A DNA stretch of 64,000 bases from Oscillospiraceae bacterium (GCA_015064685.1 SVRT01000003.1:62001-126000), one strand, 5' to 3'. Shown: positions 9,768-19,799, counted from the stretch's first letter. Notes: generated by a model not told the origin, from the letters alone. Made by a program: numbers and translations.

Positions 9768-11918
9768 ATGAAAGAGAACAGACTCTGGTATACTTCTCCG
9801 GCAAATAACTGGTATGAAGCCATTCCTTTAGGAAACGGAAGGCTTGGCATGATGGTATTCGGAGGAATTTCCGAGGACCGCATTCAATTGAATGAGGAAA
9901 CGTTCTGGACCGGATGGGAGTTTGACGGTTACGATAATCCGGAAACCCCTCTGCACTTAGACAAAATACGTAAGCTGTTATTTGAAGGAAAATACGTTGA
10001 AGCGCAGGATCTGTGCAACAAATATCTCATATGCCGCGGTAACGGAAGCAGGGATGCTCTGTCAGCCTTCGGTACGTATCAGACTGCGGGAGACTTGTAT
10101 ATCACTACGTCGCACAAGGACGCGGAGGATTACTTAAGAGAGCTGATACTTGACGAGGGTGTATCGAAGGTATCGTACGGATCAAATAAAAGGGAATATT
10201 TTGTTTCTTACAAGTATAATACCGCAATTATTCGCATAAGCGGTGATATAGAAAACATAGATCTTAGATACGAACGAGAAAATACCACGGTAATATACAG
10301 TGAAAATGAAATATTTGCCGTTGGTTGTCTGCCGACGAAATTTACCGTGCTTATCCGTAAAAAGGTCGTAGATGACACGATGTATGTGTATATAACCGCG
10401 GCGACATCATATAAAACAGACCTTGATCCCGCCGATGTGTGCAGAAATACTCTTGATCGTGCTATGGGCGCTGATTATGAGGATATTTTACGCGAAAACA
10501 AGGAATATTTTGCGTCTTTTCTTAACCGTGCAGAGATAGACCTTTGCGGCGATGAGGAAAAAATGAATATTCCGACAGATATCAGAATAGCAAATCCCGA
10601 GGGAGACTTAGGTCTTGTTGAGCTTTATTTCAATTTTGGAAGATATCTTTTGGTCGGATCATCAAGAGGAAAGCTCCCTGCAAACCTTCAGGGAATCTGG
10701 TGTAAGGATTACATTGCGCCGTGGAACGGAGATTTCCACATAAATATCAATTTGCAGATGAACTATTGGTTCGCTGAGGTGTGTGATCTTTCAGAATTTT
10801 TGCCCCCGTTCTTTGAGCTTATCAAGTATATTTCAAGAAACGGAGAAAACACGGCAAAAACAATGTATAACTGTCCCGGATGGGTCGCGCATTATACAAC
10901 TACCGCATGGGGATTTACCTCACCCGGAATGAATCCGCTGTACGGCGCATTTGCGACCGCAGGAGCTTGGTGTCTCCGTCACGTTAAGGAAAGATGGCTT
11001 TATAGCGGAGATATAGAGATATTGCGAGAGTTTTACCCTGTTATCAAGGGCTCATCGGAATTTTTCTGCGCATATCTTGTCCGTGATCCGAGAAACGGAT
11101 ATTTGGTGACGGCGCCTGCAAGCTCTCCTGAAAACTGGTATAAAGACCCCAAGACCGGAGAAAACATAAATATCTGTGCCGGTCCTACTATGGACACCAG
11201 CATTATCAGAGAGCTGTTCGAGTTCAATATTGCGGCGGCAAAAGCCCTTGATAAAGACGAAGAGTTTGTAAAGGAGCTTGAAGACAAACTGTCACAGCTT
11301 ATGCCGCTCAGAATAGGCAAATACGGACAGATCATGGAATGGCCCGAGGAGTTTGAAGAAGTAGAGCCGGGACATCGCCATATGTCGCATCTTTATGGAC
11401 TCTATCCATCCGATGAGATAAAACAATCTACTCCACATCTTTTTGAAGCAGCTAAGAAAACGATAGAACGCAGACTGTCGAGCGGAGGCGGTCACACGGG
11501 CTGGAGCCGCGCGTGGATCATTAATTTTTACGCAAGACTTGCAGACGGAAACAGCGCGTATAAAAACATTATTGAATTGCTGAAGCAAAGCACGGTTTCA
11601 AATATGTTTGACAGTCATCCCGTCGGAAAAGAGTTTGTTTTTCAGATCGACGGAAACTTTGGAGGAACTGCAGGAATCTGCGAGATGCTTCTGCAGAGCC
11701 ACGACGGATGTATTGACGTGCTTCCCGCGCTTCCCGATGCTTGGACTGACGGAGAATTCAAGGGCTTTAAGGCTCGCGGAGGATTTACCGTATCCGCAAA
11801 GTGGGAAAACGGCAAGGTCGTATCCTGCAACGTGAGCGGAGTCGAGGGAAAGGCATTCTCTCTCAGAGTAAACGGCGAGAAGATCGAGGCTCAAGGAAGT
11901 TATATTTACAAAGCCTAA
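9768..11918 (+). CDS. GH95 family glycosidase, probable alpha-L-fucosidase
   Basis: GH95 enzymes are inverting alpha-1,2-L-fucosidases or alpha-L-galactosidases that act on host glycans and plant xyloglucan. The 716-residue protein has the family N-terminal motif LWYTSPANNWYEAIPLGNG, the catalytic-asparagine region HININLQMNYW (Asn326 and Asn328, matching the two active-site Asn of the Bifidobacterium enzyme AfcA), the conserved SSPENW (Glu455, candidate acid) and QIDGNFGG (Asp628). These residue matches are by motif, not alignment. No signal peptide is present, so it acts in the cytoplasm on imported oligosaccharides. I place the start at ATG 9768; the frame is open from a TTG at 9750 but the similarity begins after 9768. 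A lipoprotein gene follows, then a convergent operon containing a GH29 fucosidase. Confidence 0.9.
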   Translation: MKENRLWYTSPANNWYEAIPLGNGRLGMMVFGGISEDRIQLNEETFWTGWEFDGYDNPETPLHLDKIRKLLFEGKYVEAQDLCNKYLICRGNGSRDALSAFGTYQTAGDLYITTSHKDAEDYLRELILDEGVSKVSYGSNKREYFVSYKYNTAIIRISGDIENIDLRYERENTTVIYSENEIFAVGCLPTKFTVLIRKKVVDDTMYVYITAATSYKTDLDPADVCRNTLDRAMGADYEDILRENKEYFASFLNRAEIDLCGDEEKMNIPTDIRIANPEGDLGLVELYFNFGRYLLVGSSRGKLPANLQGIWCKDYIAPWNGDFHININLQMNYWFAEVCDLSEFLPPFFELIKYISRNGENTAKTMYNCPGWVAHYTTTAWGFTSPGMNPLYGAFATAGAWCLRHVKERWLYSGDIEILREFYPVIKGSSEFFCAYLVRDPRNGYLVTAPASSPENWYKDPKTGENINICAGPTMDTSIIRELFEFNIAAAKALDKDEEFVKELEDKLSQLMPLRIGKYGQIMEWPEEFEEVEPGHRHMSHLYGLYPSDEIKQSTPHLFEAAKKTIERRLSSGGGHTGWSRAWIINFYARLADGNSAYKNIIELLKQSTVSNMFDSHPVGKEFVFQIDGNFGGTAGICEMLLQSHDGCIDVLPALPDAWTDGEFKGFKARGGFTVSAKWENGKVVSCNVSGVEGKAFSLRVNGEKIEAQGSYIYKA

Positions 11919-11967
11919 ATATTTGTGTTGGCGCAATTCGAAAATATCAATAACAGGGGGAGAGAAA

Positions 11968-12675
11968 ATGAAAAAATGGCTGGCTTTAACACTTGCTATT
12001 ATTATGGTTCTTTCTGTGGTTGCCTGTGATACGGACAAATCAAGAGACGAAAAAAAGCCCGAGAAAGATAAAATCGAAGAAAATAAAACCGAGGAAAATA
12101 AAACCGAAGAAAATAAAACCGAAGAAAATAAAACCGAAGAAAAGGTTGAGATTTCCAGAGGAAAGATTAAAGGCGACGTTTACACAAACGAATTTCTCGG
12201 AATTGAATTCACAAAGCCTGACTCGTGGGTATATGCTACAGACGAAGAAATCGCAGAAAAAATTAATGTGGCCGTGGATTGGCTATTGGGAGAACAATTT
12301 AAGGAAGCTTTGGAAAACAATCCGTTAGTTTACGATATGCTGGTCGTTGATCAGCGTACGGGATCCAGCGTCAGCGTAGGCTATGAAAATCTCTCCAAGA
12401 CGCTTTCAACCAATATTACCGTGGAGCAGTACGTAGAAGCGTTCAAAGAGCAGCTTGCGGGCTTATCTACATGGACAGTTAATTTTTCAAAAAACCTTGA
12501 GAAAGCAAAGCTTGGAAATACAGAATTTACAAAATTCTCTTTCATTGTCACAGTACAGGATGTTTCTATGAAGCAGGTGTACTATTTAAAGAAGATCGAC
12601 GGATATATGTGTTTTATCATCATATGTATTACAAGAGGTCAAACAATAGAGCAGATCGAGGCAATGTTTAAATAA
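11968..12675 (+). CDS. Putative lipoprotein with repeat linker
   Basis: A 235-residue secreted lipoprotein: signal peptide KKWLALTLAIIMVLSVVAC with lipobox cysteine at about residue 20, then a charged linker made of repeated Glu-Glu-Asn-Lys-Thr (about residues 36-60), then a globular domain of about 165 residues. The domain begins NEFLGIEFTKPDSWVYATDEE, a pattern seen in many Clostridia lipoproteins of unknown function; no catalytic motif is evident. GGGGGAG lies upstream of ATG 11968; the upstream TTG at 11923 gives no signal peptide at the N terminus and is not used. The gene ends in a strong bidirectional terminator shared with the convergent sugar isomerase gene. Confidence 0.82.
   Translation: MKKWLALTLAIIMVLSVVACDTDKSRDEKKPEKDKIEENKTEENKTEENKTEENKTEEKVEISRGKIKGDVYTNEFLGIEFTKPDSWVYATDEEIAEKINVAVDWLLGEQFKEALENNPLVYDMLVVDQRTGSSVSVGYENLSKTLSTNITVEQYVEAFKEQLAGLSTWTVNFSKNLEKAKLGNTEFTKFSFIVTVQDVSMKQVYYLKKIDGYMCFIIICITRGQTIEQIEAMFK
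12076..12135 (+). repeat. Tandem 15-bp repeat inside lipoprotein gene
   Basis: Four consecutive copies of the 15-mer GAAGAAAATAAAACC (second copy GAGG instead of GAAG), at 12076, 12091, 12106 and 12121, followed by a partial fifth. The unit is in frame and encodes EENKT, forming a spacer between lipid anchor and domain. Copy-number change would lengthen or shorten the linker without a frameshift. Confidence 0.95.
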
Positions 12676-12686
12676 TACTACTAAGC

Positions 12687-12730
12687 ATAAAAACAAGGGC
12701 AGACCTATACAGGTCTGCCCTTGTTTTTAT
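12687..12730. terminator. Bidirectional rho-independent terminator
   Basis: A perfect 20-bp stem (12687-12706 with 12711-12730) around a 4-base loop ATAC, flanked by A and T runs on both sides. It serves the rightward lipoprotein gene and the leftward isomerase operon, which converge here. Confidence 0.95.
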
Positions 12731-12734
12731 GTGA

Positions 12735-13700
12735 TCAAGCCCAGCTCATTGTAGTGGGCTTTTCCTCGTAGATAACTACGTCCTTTAGGAATGCAACTGC
12801 CTTTCTGAGTCCCTCGTCGATGGACATAAGTGAATCCTCGTGCTCGATAGAGAGAACACGGTCGTATCCGCAGAGACGGAGGTTGGACACGATGTCGCGC
12901 CAATAGGTCTCGCCGTTGCCGTATCCAACGGTACGGAATACCCACGCGCGGTGGATCTCGTCGCCGTAGTGCTTTGTATCAAGCACGCCGTTTTTCGCCT
13001 TGTTGTAGGTGTCTACCTTTGTATCCTTTGCGTGTACGTGGTAGATCGCTCCCTCAAGCTCACGGATAGCGGCTACGGGATCCATACCCTGCCAGATAAG
13101 GTGAGAGGGGTCGAAGTTTGCGCCGATGACATCGCCTACCGCAGCGCGGAGCTTAAGGAGAGTCTCGGGGTTATATACGCAGAAGCCGGGGTGCATCTCG
13201 AACGCTACGCGAACGCCGTGAGCCTTGCAGAATTCCGCGGTCTTCTTCCAATAGGGAATAAGCACCTCGTTCCACTGCCAATCGAGGATAGCAAGGAAAT
13301 CCTCGGGCCAGGGGCAGGTTACCCAGTTTGGGTACTTTGCGCCTGCGTGGTCACCGGGGCAGCCCGAGAAGGTGATTACGGTATCTATACCGAGCTTTTC
13401 AGCGAGAAGGACTGCGTTGCAGAAATCCTCGTGATACTGAGCCGCGATAGCCGCATCGGGATGTACGGGGTTACCGTGACAAGCGAGAGCGCAGATCTCA
13501 ACGTCGTACTTTTTAAAGGTTGCGACAAACTCCTCGTACTTTTTCTCGTCAGCGAGAAGCTCTGCGGGGTTGCAGTGATCCTTTCCGGGATAACCGCCTG
13601 CTCCGATCTCGACCGTATGAACGCCGAGTCCGGAAATTATCTTGAGTGCCTCGTCAAGAGGCTTTGCACCGTAAAGGTTAGCTAAAACACTGAGTTTCAT
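12735..13700 (-). CDS. Sugar phosphate isomerase/epimerase family protein (xylose isomerase-like TIM barrel)
   Basis: The 321-residue protein has the AP endonuclease 2/xylose isomerase-like TIM-barrel pattern: MKLSVLANLYG at the first strand, HTVEIGAGGYPGKDHC, a central AFEMHPG with a metal-ligand Glu, NFDPSHLIWQG and YHVHAKD, and a final SIEHEDS. These acids and His residues form the divalent-metal site of the family. Members isomerise or epimerise sugars, keto-sugars or inositols; the exact substrate cannot be told. It is the last gene of a leftward operon with the GH29 fucosidase and a Gfo/Idh/MocA oxidoreductase, so a role in processing the sugar that enzyme releases is the simplest inference. 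Cytosolic. Confidence 0.87.
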   Translation of the reverse strand: MKLSVLANLYGAKPLDEALKIISGLGVHTVEIGAGGYPGKDHCNPAELLADEKKYEEFVATFKKYDVEICALACHGNPVHPDAAIAAQYHEDFCNAVLLAEKLGIDTVITFSGCPGDHAGAKYPNWVTCPWPEDFLAILDWQWNEVLIPYWKKTAEFCKAHGVRVAFEMHPGFCVYNPETLLKLRAAVGDVIGANFDPSHLIWQGMDPVAAIRELEGAIYHVHAKDTKVDTYNKAKNGVLDTKHYGDEIHRAWVFRTVGYGNGETYWRDIVSNLRLCGYDRVLSIEHEDSLMSIDEGLRKAVAFLKDVVIYEEKPTTMSWA

Positions 13701-13719
13701 ATATTTTATCCTTTCAATA

Positions 13720-14970
13720 TTATTTAACCTTGATCTCGGCTACGCGTACGCAATGGCTCTTACCGTAGCGGAAGTTAGGGCAACCGACCTTGATGTTTGT
13801 GCCGTTCTGGGAGAAGTTGAGAGCGGCGCCGTCGTCCATCCAATTAACAGATTCAATAGTCTCACCGAATCCGTCAAACTCAACAACACCTGCCGCACCG
13901 CCGTCAAGAGCAACGTTTGTGTCGCCACCCATTCCGAGATTGTACTTGAAGAGGTAGAAGGTATTGGGATCCTTAATGTCGCGGAGAATAAAGTCTCTCT
14001 TGCCCTCAACAACTATGTAGGGGCGACCGTTGTAGATAGACTTGCCGTAGATGCTCATCCAATATCCGACGGCATCCATCATAGCGCGGGACATAAGCGG
14101 AACGGTACCGTCACCGCAGGGACCTATATTGAGAAGCATATTTGCTCCGATCTTTCTGCAATCGCATATCTCCTCGATGATCTGCTTGACGGGCTTGAAG
14201 TTGATATCGTCGGCATCTCCCCAGTTGTCGTTAAGGGTCTCGCACATCTCGCCTGCAACGTACTTTGTCATACCTCTGCGGTCGATGGGTGTGGGAGTTC
14301 CACGCTCGTATGTGAGGGAGTCGATGTATTCGTTACCTTTTTCGCCTCTCTTATGGATTCCTGTGTTATTGATGATCATCGCATTGGGCTGGAGACGGCG
14401 GATCATGGAATAAAGTGCGTCCTCCTGCCAATCTGCGTCGGGCTTACTCCAGTTACCGTCGAACCAGAGACCGCCGATCTCACCGTAATGCGTGCAGAGT
14501 ATCTCTACGCTCTTGCGGAGGTATTCGAGGTAGCCGTTGAAATCGTTATTGAAGTCCTCGCGGTACCAGTCGAGAGTTGTGTGATAGAAGAAAGGAACTA
14601 TATCTGCCTTTCTGCACTCGTCGACGAACTCGCGAACAACGTCGCGGCCTGCGGGAGAGTGGATGGCGTCGTAATCGTTGAGTCCGCGCGTGTCATAGAG
14701 CGAGAAGCCCTCGTGATGACGGGTCGTCAAGCAGATGTACTTACATCCTGCAGACTTACCTACGCTGACTATTTCAGCCATGCTGACGGGATTAAAGGTC
14801 TCCTTAAGAGGCATATAGTCCTCTTTGCTGATGTTATGGAGGTGCATAGTCCACTCACCCTGCTTGAGCTGGGAGTAAAGACCGAAATGCACGAACATAC
14901 CGAGACCAAGTTGCTCAAATTTCTTTATATATTCGGGAGCTATCGGGAGCTGATCCTTGCACATAATCAT
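13720..14970 (-). CDS. GH29 family alpha-L-fucosidase
   Basis: GH29 enzymes are retaining alpha-L-fucosidases that trim fucose from host glycans or plant polymers. The 416-residue protein carries the family signature near its N terminus (LGMFVHFGLYS), the substrate-binding pattern LTTRHHEGFSLYDT, and the nucleophile motif GGLWFDGNW, giving Asp171 as the candidate nucleophile. The conserved MLLNIGPCGDG follows. A typical GH29 catalytic domain is about 350 residues and a small C-terminal beta domain is present. No signal peptide, so it works on imported substrate. The start at 14970 has AAAGGA 6 bases upstream; an alternative ATG lies two codons in. It is the middle gene of the operon and is the second fucosidase-family gene in this region. 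Confidence 0.9.
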   Translation of the reverse strand: MIMCKDQLPIAPEYIKKFEQLGLGMFVHFGLYSQLKQGEWTMHLHNISKEDYMPLKETFNPVSMAEIVSVGKSAGCKYICLTTRHHEGFSLYDTRGLNDYDAIHSPAGRDVVREFVDECRKADIVPFFYHTTLDWYREDFNNDFNGYLEYLRKSVEILCTHYGEIGGLWFDGNWSKPDADWQEDALYSMIRRLQPNAMIINNTGIHKRGEKGNEYIDSLTYERGTPTPIDRRGMTKYVAGEMCETLNDNWGDADDINFKPVKQIIEEICDCRKIGANMLLNIGPCGDGTVPLMSRAMMDAVGYWMSIYGKSIYNGRPYIVVEGKRDFILRDIKDPNTFYLFKYNLGMGGDTNVALDGGAAGVVEFDGFGETIESVNWMDDGAALNFSQNGTNIKVGCPNFRYGKSHCVRVAEIKVK

Positions 14971-14987
14971 TATTGTCCTTTCAAAGG

Positions 14988-16076
14988 TTATTTATTATCA
15001 AAGCGGTAGATATCCCCGCTCTTTGCCGACTCATAGATACCCTCGAGTATCTGTGTTACGACGTATGCCTGCTCGGGAAGAACGCAGGGATCGTGATCGT
15101 TGATTATTGAATCGATCCACTGTGCCGCCTCGAGAGTTGACATATCGGTTGCACCTACGCCCTCAAAGAACGCCGCACCTGCGGGGTTGAGAGTGGGTTT
15201 TAAGGTATACTGCGAGTTGTTTCTGATGCCATTGATACGAACGCCGTCGTACATATCAGCGCCCGCGAGAGTACCCGAGAAGCTTGTAACAGCCTCACGT
15301 GTCTCAAGCGTATTGAGAGCCCAAGAGGACTCGAGAATAATGGTAGCGCCGTTTTCCATTACAACGAATCCAAACGCGGAATCCTCGACCGTGAACTTGT
15401 TGGGATCCCAATTGCCCCAACCGTTGCCCTGATTGGTCTGGTTGTTGAGCTTGTGATACGTAGTACCTACACAGTATTTGGGCTTGTAGTTGTTCGTGAT
15501 CCAAAGTGTGAGGTCAAGCGCATGAGTGCCGATATCGATAAGCGGACCGCCGCCCTGCTCGTACTCGTTAAGAAATACTCCCCAGGTGGGAACGCCTCTG
15601 CGACGGATAGCGGTAGCCTTTGCAAAATAGATGTCACCAAAGGTTCCGTCCTCAGCCTCTTTCTTAAGATACTGAGAGTCGTCTCTCTGGCGGGTCTGGT
15701 AGCCGATAGTGAGCTTTTTACCGGTTCTCTTTGCCGCGTCGAGCATCTTCTTTGCTTCTGCGGAGTTTATTGCCATAGGCTTTTCGCACATAACGTGCTT
15801 GCCTGCCTCGAGGGCGTCAACCGTGATAAAGCTGTGAGAGCGGTTAGGAGTGCAGACGTGAACTACGTCGATGCTTTTGTCCTCAAGAAGCTTTTTATAG
15901 TCTGTATAGACCTTTGCATCAGCCGTACCGTATTCCTTTGCGGCTTTAACAGCTCTTTCTTCAACAATGTCGCAAAATGCGACCATTTCAACGTTATTAA
16001 GATTTTTAAGCGAGGGCATATGCTTTGCGTTGGCGATTCCGCCGCAGCCTACAATACCGATTTTCAATTTTTCCAT
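14988..16076 (-). CDS. Gfo/Idh/MocA family NAD(P)-dependent oxidoreductase
   Basis: The 362-residue protein begins with the Rossmann dinucleotide-binding motif (KIGIVGCGGIANAKHMPSL), followed by the family EKP motif (GKHVMCEKPMA, near residues 88-99), whose Lys and Pro position substrate and cofactor, and by the C-terminal GGGPLIDIGTHALDL block with the likely catalytic His. Family members oxidise or reduce sugars and inositols. I take ATG 16076 as start because GAGGTG lies 6 bases before it and the fold begins there; a longer frame to 16190 is not supported. It is first in a leftward operon with the GH29 fucosidase and an isomerase, with a promoter at 16128-16156. Confidence 0.92.
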   Translation of the reverse strand: MEKLKIGIVGCGGIANAKHMPSLKNLNNVEMVAFCDIVEERAVKAAKEYGTADAKVYTDYKKLLEDKSIDVVHVCTPNRSHSFITVDALEAGKHVMCEKPMAINSAEAKKMLDAAKRTGKKLTIGYQTRQRDDSQYLKKEAEDGTFGDIYFAKATAIRRRGVPTWGVFLNEYEQGGGPLIDIGTHALDLTLWITNNYKPKYCVGTTYHKLNNQTNQGNGWGNWDPNKFTVEDSAFGFVVMENGATIILESSWALNTLETREAVTSFSGTLAGADMYDGVRINGIRNNSQYTLKPTLNPAGAAFFEGVGATDMSTLEAAQWIDSIINDHDPCVLPEQAYVVTQILEGIYESAKSGDIYRFDNK

Positions 16077-16127
16077 AATTTTCACCTCAATGTAAAAGTA
16101 TCGGGTTGGAACGTATCCACACATTTT

Positions 16128-16156
16128 ATTATAAAGTATTTTAAATATATTTTCAA
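16128..16156 (-). promoter_or_regulatory. Sigma-A promoter of the GH29 operon
   Basis: On the minus strand TTGAAA (16156-16151) and TATAAT (16133-16128) are separated by 17 bp, 52 bp before the oxidoreductase start. The spacer is very AT-rich. Confidence 0.75.
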
Positions 16157-16237
16157 GAGAATTGGAGAAAATAGCAAGATTTTTCCACAAAAAATCAACT
16201 TTTTTCTGTTATCAGGCTTGATTTTTCTTCAAACTCC

Positions 16238-16266
16238 TTGAATTTATGGCTCTGCCGTGATAAAAT
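16238..16266 (+). promoter_or_regulatory. Sigma-A promoter of the PHP-fumC-malic enzyme genes
   Basis: TTGAAT at 16238 and TAAAAT at 16261 with a 17-bp spacer, 45 bp before the PHP gene. It is divergent from the GH29 operon promoter about 80 bp away. Confidence 0.65.
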
Positions 16267-16310
16267 ATAAAATAGGATAATATCGACCTTGAGAATAAGG
16301 AGGATAGACT

Positions 16311-17222
16311 ATGTTTGTTGACCTTATGGGCAAAACGAGAATAAAGCTTGCTCTTCACGTTTGCAGCACGAGAACATCGGGAAAGGAGAGCCCCGACTCT
16401 CTTGCAAAAACATATATTGACCGCGGATACGACGCTATTGCACTTACAGATAAATGGCTTTACAGCAAAGAGGACGAAATAGAGGGACTCAAGATCATTT
16501 CGGGTTGCGAATACAGCACGGGAAGTCTTGAGGATGGCTTTGACGCTTATCATATTGTTGGCATAGGAATGACGAGCGATCCCGAGATCCCGTCCGCGTG
16601 GCAGAATATGAAAAAGACCGCACAGTCAAAGGCGGTCGAGATCGTAAATATGATAAAAAAGAGCAACGGATTTGCGTTTGTTGCTTATCCCGCACACAAC
16701 AGAAACAACGCGGACAGACTTTTGGATATCGGTGAATTTGACGGAATAGAGATATATAATTCGGAGACCGAGTACGGAGATGCTGACGGTGGATATGCGG
16801 GTGAGCTTGTGGACAGGCTTTCGCTTTACGGAAAAGAGACCGTTCTCCTAGCATCGGACGGAGTCAATTGCTATGATGGAGAAGAATACCGTTGCGCTAT
16901 TATGGTAGAGGCTACCGATATGGACACGAAATATATTCTTCGCGCATTGCGACAGGGTAAATTCTATTCTACCGAGGGACCCGAGATACATCTTGAAAGA
17001 ATTGGTGCGGACAAGGTGAGAGTTATCTGCTCGCCCGCTTCAAAGATAACCTTCTTTGCAGGCGTTGACGGATCCGGTGTAAAGGTCATTCGTGGAGAGA
17101 ATCTGCTTGAGGCAGACTATTCCATAAAAGACGGTGAAAGATTCGTCAGAGCCGAGGTCATGGATGAAAACGGACTTATGGCTTGGAGTAACGTAATAAG
17201 ATTCGACGAGCTTTACAGATAA
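16311..17222 (+). CDS. PHP-domain metal-dependent phosphoesterase-like protein
   Basis: The 303-residue protein has the polymerase-and-histidinol-phosphatase (PHP) layout: an initial LALHVCST where many members have DLHx[10 protein letters not shown] (usually ALTDH), SGCEYST (usually GxEIS), AYPAHN (the His motif), and a late LASDGVNCY (usually DxH). Several canonical metal ligands (the second His of motif 1, the His of motif 2 and the His of the last motif) are replaced, so the metal site may be reduced or changed. Function is unknown. AAGGAGG precedes ATG 16311. fumC starts 11 bp downstream, which suggests one transcript. Confidence 0.72.
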   Translation: MFVDLMGKTRIKLALHVCSTRTSGKESPDSLAKTYIDRGYDAIALTDKWLYSKEDEIEGLKIISGCEYSTGSLEDGFDAYHIVGIGMTSDPEIPSAWQNMKKTAQSKAVEIVNMIKKSNGFAFVAYPAHNRNNADRLLDIGEFDGIEIYNSETEYGDADGGYAGELVDRLSLYGKETVLLASDGVNCYDGEEYRCAIMVEATDMDTKYILRALRQGKFYSTEGPEIHLERIGADKVRVICSPASKITFFAGVDGSGVKVIRGENLLEADYSIKDGERFVRAEVMDENGLMAWSNVIRFDELYR

Positions 17223-17233
17223 AAGGTACAGTA

Positions 17234-18610
17234 ATGGAAAACAAATTCAGAAAAGAACACGATTCAATGGGCGAGGTGCTTGTCCCATCCGACAAGTATT
17301 GGGGCGCGCAGACGCAGAGAAGCCTTGAAAACTTCAAAATCGGTGAGGAAAAAATGCCACGTGAGATAATTCGCGCGTTTGGAATATTAAAGGCTGCGGC
17401 GGCAAGAGCAAATTTTGAGCTTCGTCCCGATAAAATGACTGAGAAAAAATTCGAGGCGATAATCAAGGCATGCTTTGAGATCTGCTCAGGTGAGCTTGAA
17501 GGCAATTTTCCTCTCGCCGTCTGGCAGACCGGTAGCGGAACACAGACAAATATGAACGTAAACGAGGTCGTGGCAAATAAAGCAAACGAGATGCTCGGTG
17601 AGAAAATTATCCACCCGAATGACGACGTCAATATGTCACAGTCCTCAAACGATACATTTCCGACCGCAATGCATATCAGCGCGCGGCTTGAGATAAAAGA
17701 AAAGCTTTTACCGGCAATAGATTCACTTATTGAGAGCCTTGAGACCCTTGAGGAGCAAAACGACGGAATAATAAAGATTGGCAGGACTCATCTTCAGGAT
17801 GCGACACCAATAAAGTTCTCGCAGGAGATAAGCGGATGGAGGGGTATGCTTGAAAGCTCCAAAGAGCAGATAATAAGCTCCGCTGAGTATCTTTCAAGGC
17901 TTGCGCTCGGCGGTACTGCCGTCGGTACGGGAATTAATGCGCCCGACGGGTTTGCAAAACTTTCCGCGAAATATATTTCAGAGCTTACGGACATTGATTT
18001 CGTCAGCGAAGAAAACAAATATCACGCGCTTACAAGCAAGGATGCGCTCGTGTTCACTCACGGTGCGCTCAAGGCTCTGGCGGCGAATCTTATGAAGATA
18101 GCGAACGATATCCGTTGGCTTGCATCGGGTCCAAGGTGCGGTATAGGTGAGATAACCATACCGGAAAACGAGCCGGGGTCGTCGATCATGCCCGGCAAGG
18201 TAAACCCGACACAGTGCGAAGCGGTGACAATGGTAGCGGTTCAGGTAATGGGAAACGATGCCGCGATAGGTATTGCGGCGTCACAGGGCAATTTCGAGCT
18301 TAACGTATTCATGCCCGTGATAATATACAACTTTTTACAGTCGGTAAGATTGCTTTCGGACGTTATGAATTCCTTTAACAAAAACTGTGTTGTCGGAATT
18401 CGGGCGAATTACGAGAAAATGAAGGAAAACCTTGATAATTCGCTTATGCTTGTTACCGCGCTGAACACGCATATCGGCTATGAAAACGCGGCGAAGGTAG
18501 CAAAGATGGCACACGAAGAAAAAATTACGCTCAAGGAGGCTTGCGCAAGGCTTGGTTTTTTGAGCGCTGAAGAATACGACGGGATAGTCGATCCCGAAAA
18601 AATGGTTTGA
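17234..18610 (+). CDS. fumC: Fumarate hydratase, class II
   Basis: Class II fumarase reversibly hydrates fumarate to L-malate without an iron-sulfur cluster. The 458-residue length is standard. Family features visible are [14 protein letters not shown] near residues 20-33, [13 protein letters not shown] around 97-109, the SSNDTFPTA block, and the superfamily signature [13 protein letters not shown] near residues 316-328 carrying the catalytic serine. It is cytosolic and tetrameric in known members. Malic enzyme begins 16 bp downstream, so the pair can convert fumarate to malate and then to pyruvate. Aspartate ammonia-lyase is a related alternative, but the N-terminal and NMNVNEV motifs favour fumarase. 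Confidence 0.93.
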   Translation: MENKFRKEHDSMGEVLVPSDKYWGAQTQRSLENFKIGEEKMPREIIRAFGILKAAAARANFELRPDKMTEKKFEAIIKACFEICSGELEGNFPLAVWQTGSGTQTNMNVNEVVANKANEMLGEKIIHPNDDVNMSQSSNDTFPTAMHISARLEIKEKLLPAIDSLIESLETLEEQNDGIIKIGRTHLQDATPIKFSQEISGWRGMLESSKEQIISSAEYLSRLALGGTAVGTGINAPDGFAKLSAKYISELTDIDFVSEENKYHALTSKDALVFTHGALKALAANLMKIANDIRWLASGPRCGIGEITIPENEPGSSIMPGKVNPTQCEAVTMVAVQVMGNDAAIGIAASQGNFELNVFMPVIIYNFLQSVRLLSDVMNSFNKNCVVGIRANYEKMKENLDNSLMLVTALNTHIGYENAAKVAKMAHEEKITLKEACARLGFLSAEEYDGIVDPEKMV

Positions 18611-18626
18611 TACATAGGAGAAAAAG

Positions 18627-19799
18627 ATGTCTATATCAGAGCAATCACTAAAAAAACACTACGAATGGAACGGAAAAATTGAGGTAATAACTCGCTGTGA
18701 GTTAAATTCGCGCGAGGATCTGTCTTTGGCTTATACTCCCGGCGTAGCGCAGCCGTGCCTTGAGATTCAGAAGGATATAAACAAATCATACGAGCTTACG
18801 AGAAGATCGAATATCGTTGCGGTAGTTACCGACGGTAGCGCAGTGCTCGGTCTCGGTGACATAGGTCCCGAGGCGGGAATGCCTGTAATGGAGGGAAAAT
18901 GCGCGCTGTTTAAGGCATTTGCCGACGTTGATGCGTTTCCTCTCTGTATCAGAAGCCAGGATGTTGATGAGATAGTAAGAACTGTTTATCTGCTTTCGGG
19001 CTCGTTTGGCGGCATAAATCTTGAAGATATAAGCGCGCCCCGTTGCTTTGAAATAGAGAGAAGACTTAAGGAGATATGCGATATCCCCGTATTCCACGAC
19101 GATCAGCACGGAACGGCAATCGTCGTTGGCGCGGCGCTTCTCAACGCGCTCAAAATCGTTAAAAAGGATATCGGAGAGGTAAAGGTGGTCATCAACGGCG
19201 CGGGAGCGGCGGGTATTTCTATTGGAAAGCACCTTATGAATCTCGGTGTCAAGAATCTTACGATGGTTGATCGCTTCGGTGCAATATACGCAGGAAAGCC
19301 TGAAAACAATCCCTCGCAGGAAGAAATGGCGAAGATCACAAATCTTGAACACAAGAGCGGAAGCCTTGCTGATATACTGATGGGAGCAGACGTGTTCGTC
19401 GGCGTATCCGCGCCGAATATCGTGTCTGCGGAGATGGTGTCCACAATGGCAAAGGATGCGATCGTATTCCCGATGGCAAATCCCACGCCTGAGATAATGC
19501 CCGATGAGGCAAAGAAGGGCGGCGCGAGGATAATTGGTACGGGACGCTCGGATTATCCAAATCAGATAAATAACGTGCTTGCGTTCCCCGGAATCTTCCG
19601 CGGCGCACTTGATTGCAGAGCAAGTCAGATCAATGAGGAGATGAAGGTTGCGACCTCGCACGCGCTCGCATCCCTTATACCCGATGACGAGCTGAACGAG
19701 GAAAATATCATTCCTTCCGCGCTCAATAAGGATGTTGCAAAGGTGGTAGCAAGGGCTGTCATTGAGGCGGCGAGAGCAACAAATGTGGCGAGAAAATAA
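18627..19799 (+). CDS. Malic enzyme (oxaloacetate-decarboxylating malate dehydrogenase)
   Basis: Malic enzyme oxidatively decarboxylates malate to pyruvate and CO2 with NAD(P). The 390-residue protein is the short bacterial type. It has [11 protein letters not shown] with the active-site tyrosine, [26 protein letters not shown], the metal site [10 protein letters not shown], the nucleotide-binding [12 protein letters not shown], and [10 protein letters not shown]. Cofactor preference cannot be read safely. It directly follows fumC and its product, pyruvate, is the substrate of the oxidoreductase encoded at 23.3 kb. The start ATG has TAGGAGA 8 bases upstream. Confidence 0.94.
   Translation: MSISEQSLKKHYEWNGKIEVITRCELNSREDLSLAYTPGVAQPCLEIQKDINKSYELTRRSNIVAVVTDGSAVLGLGDIGPEAGMPVMEGKCALFKAFADVDAFPLCIRSQDVDEIVRTVYLLSGSFGGINLEDISAPRCFEIERRLKEICDIPVFHDDQHGTAIVVGAALLNALKIVKKDIGEVKVVINGAGAAGISIGKHLMNLGVKNLTMVDRFGAIYAGKPENNPSQEEMAKITNLEHKSGSLADILMGADVFVGVSAPNIVSAEMVSTMAKDAIVFPMANPTPEIMPDEAKKGGARIIGTGRSDYPNQINNVLAFPGIFRGALDCRASQINEEMKVATSHALASLIPDDELNEENIIPSALNKDVAKVVARAVIEAARATNVARK

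Noticed and set aside
13753..15009. 418-codon plus-strand open frame opposite the GH29 gene
   Set aside because: The minus strand holds the GH29 catalytic motifs and a ribosome site; the plus-strand product has no recognisable domain.
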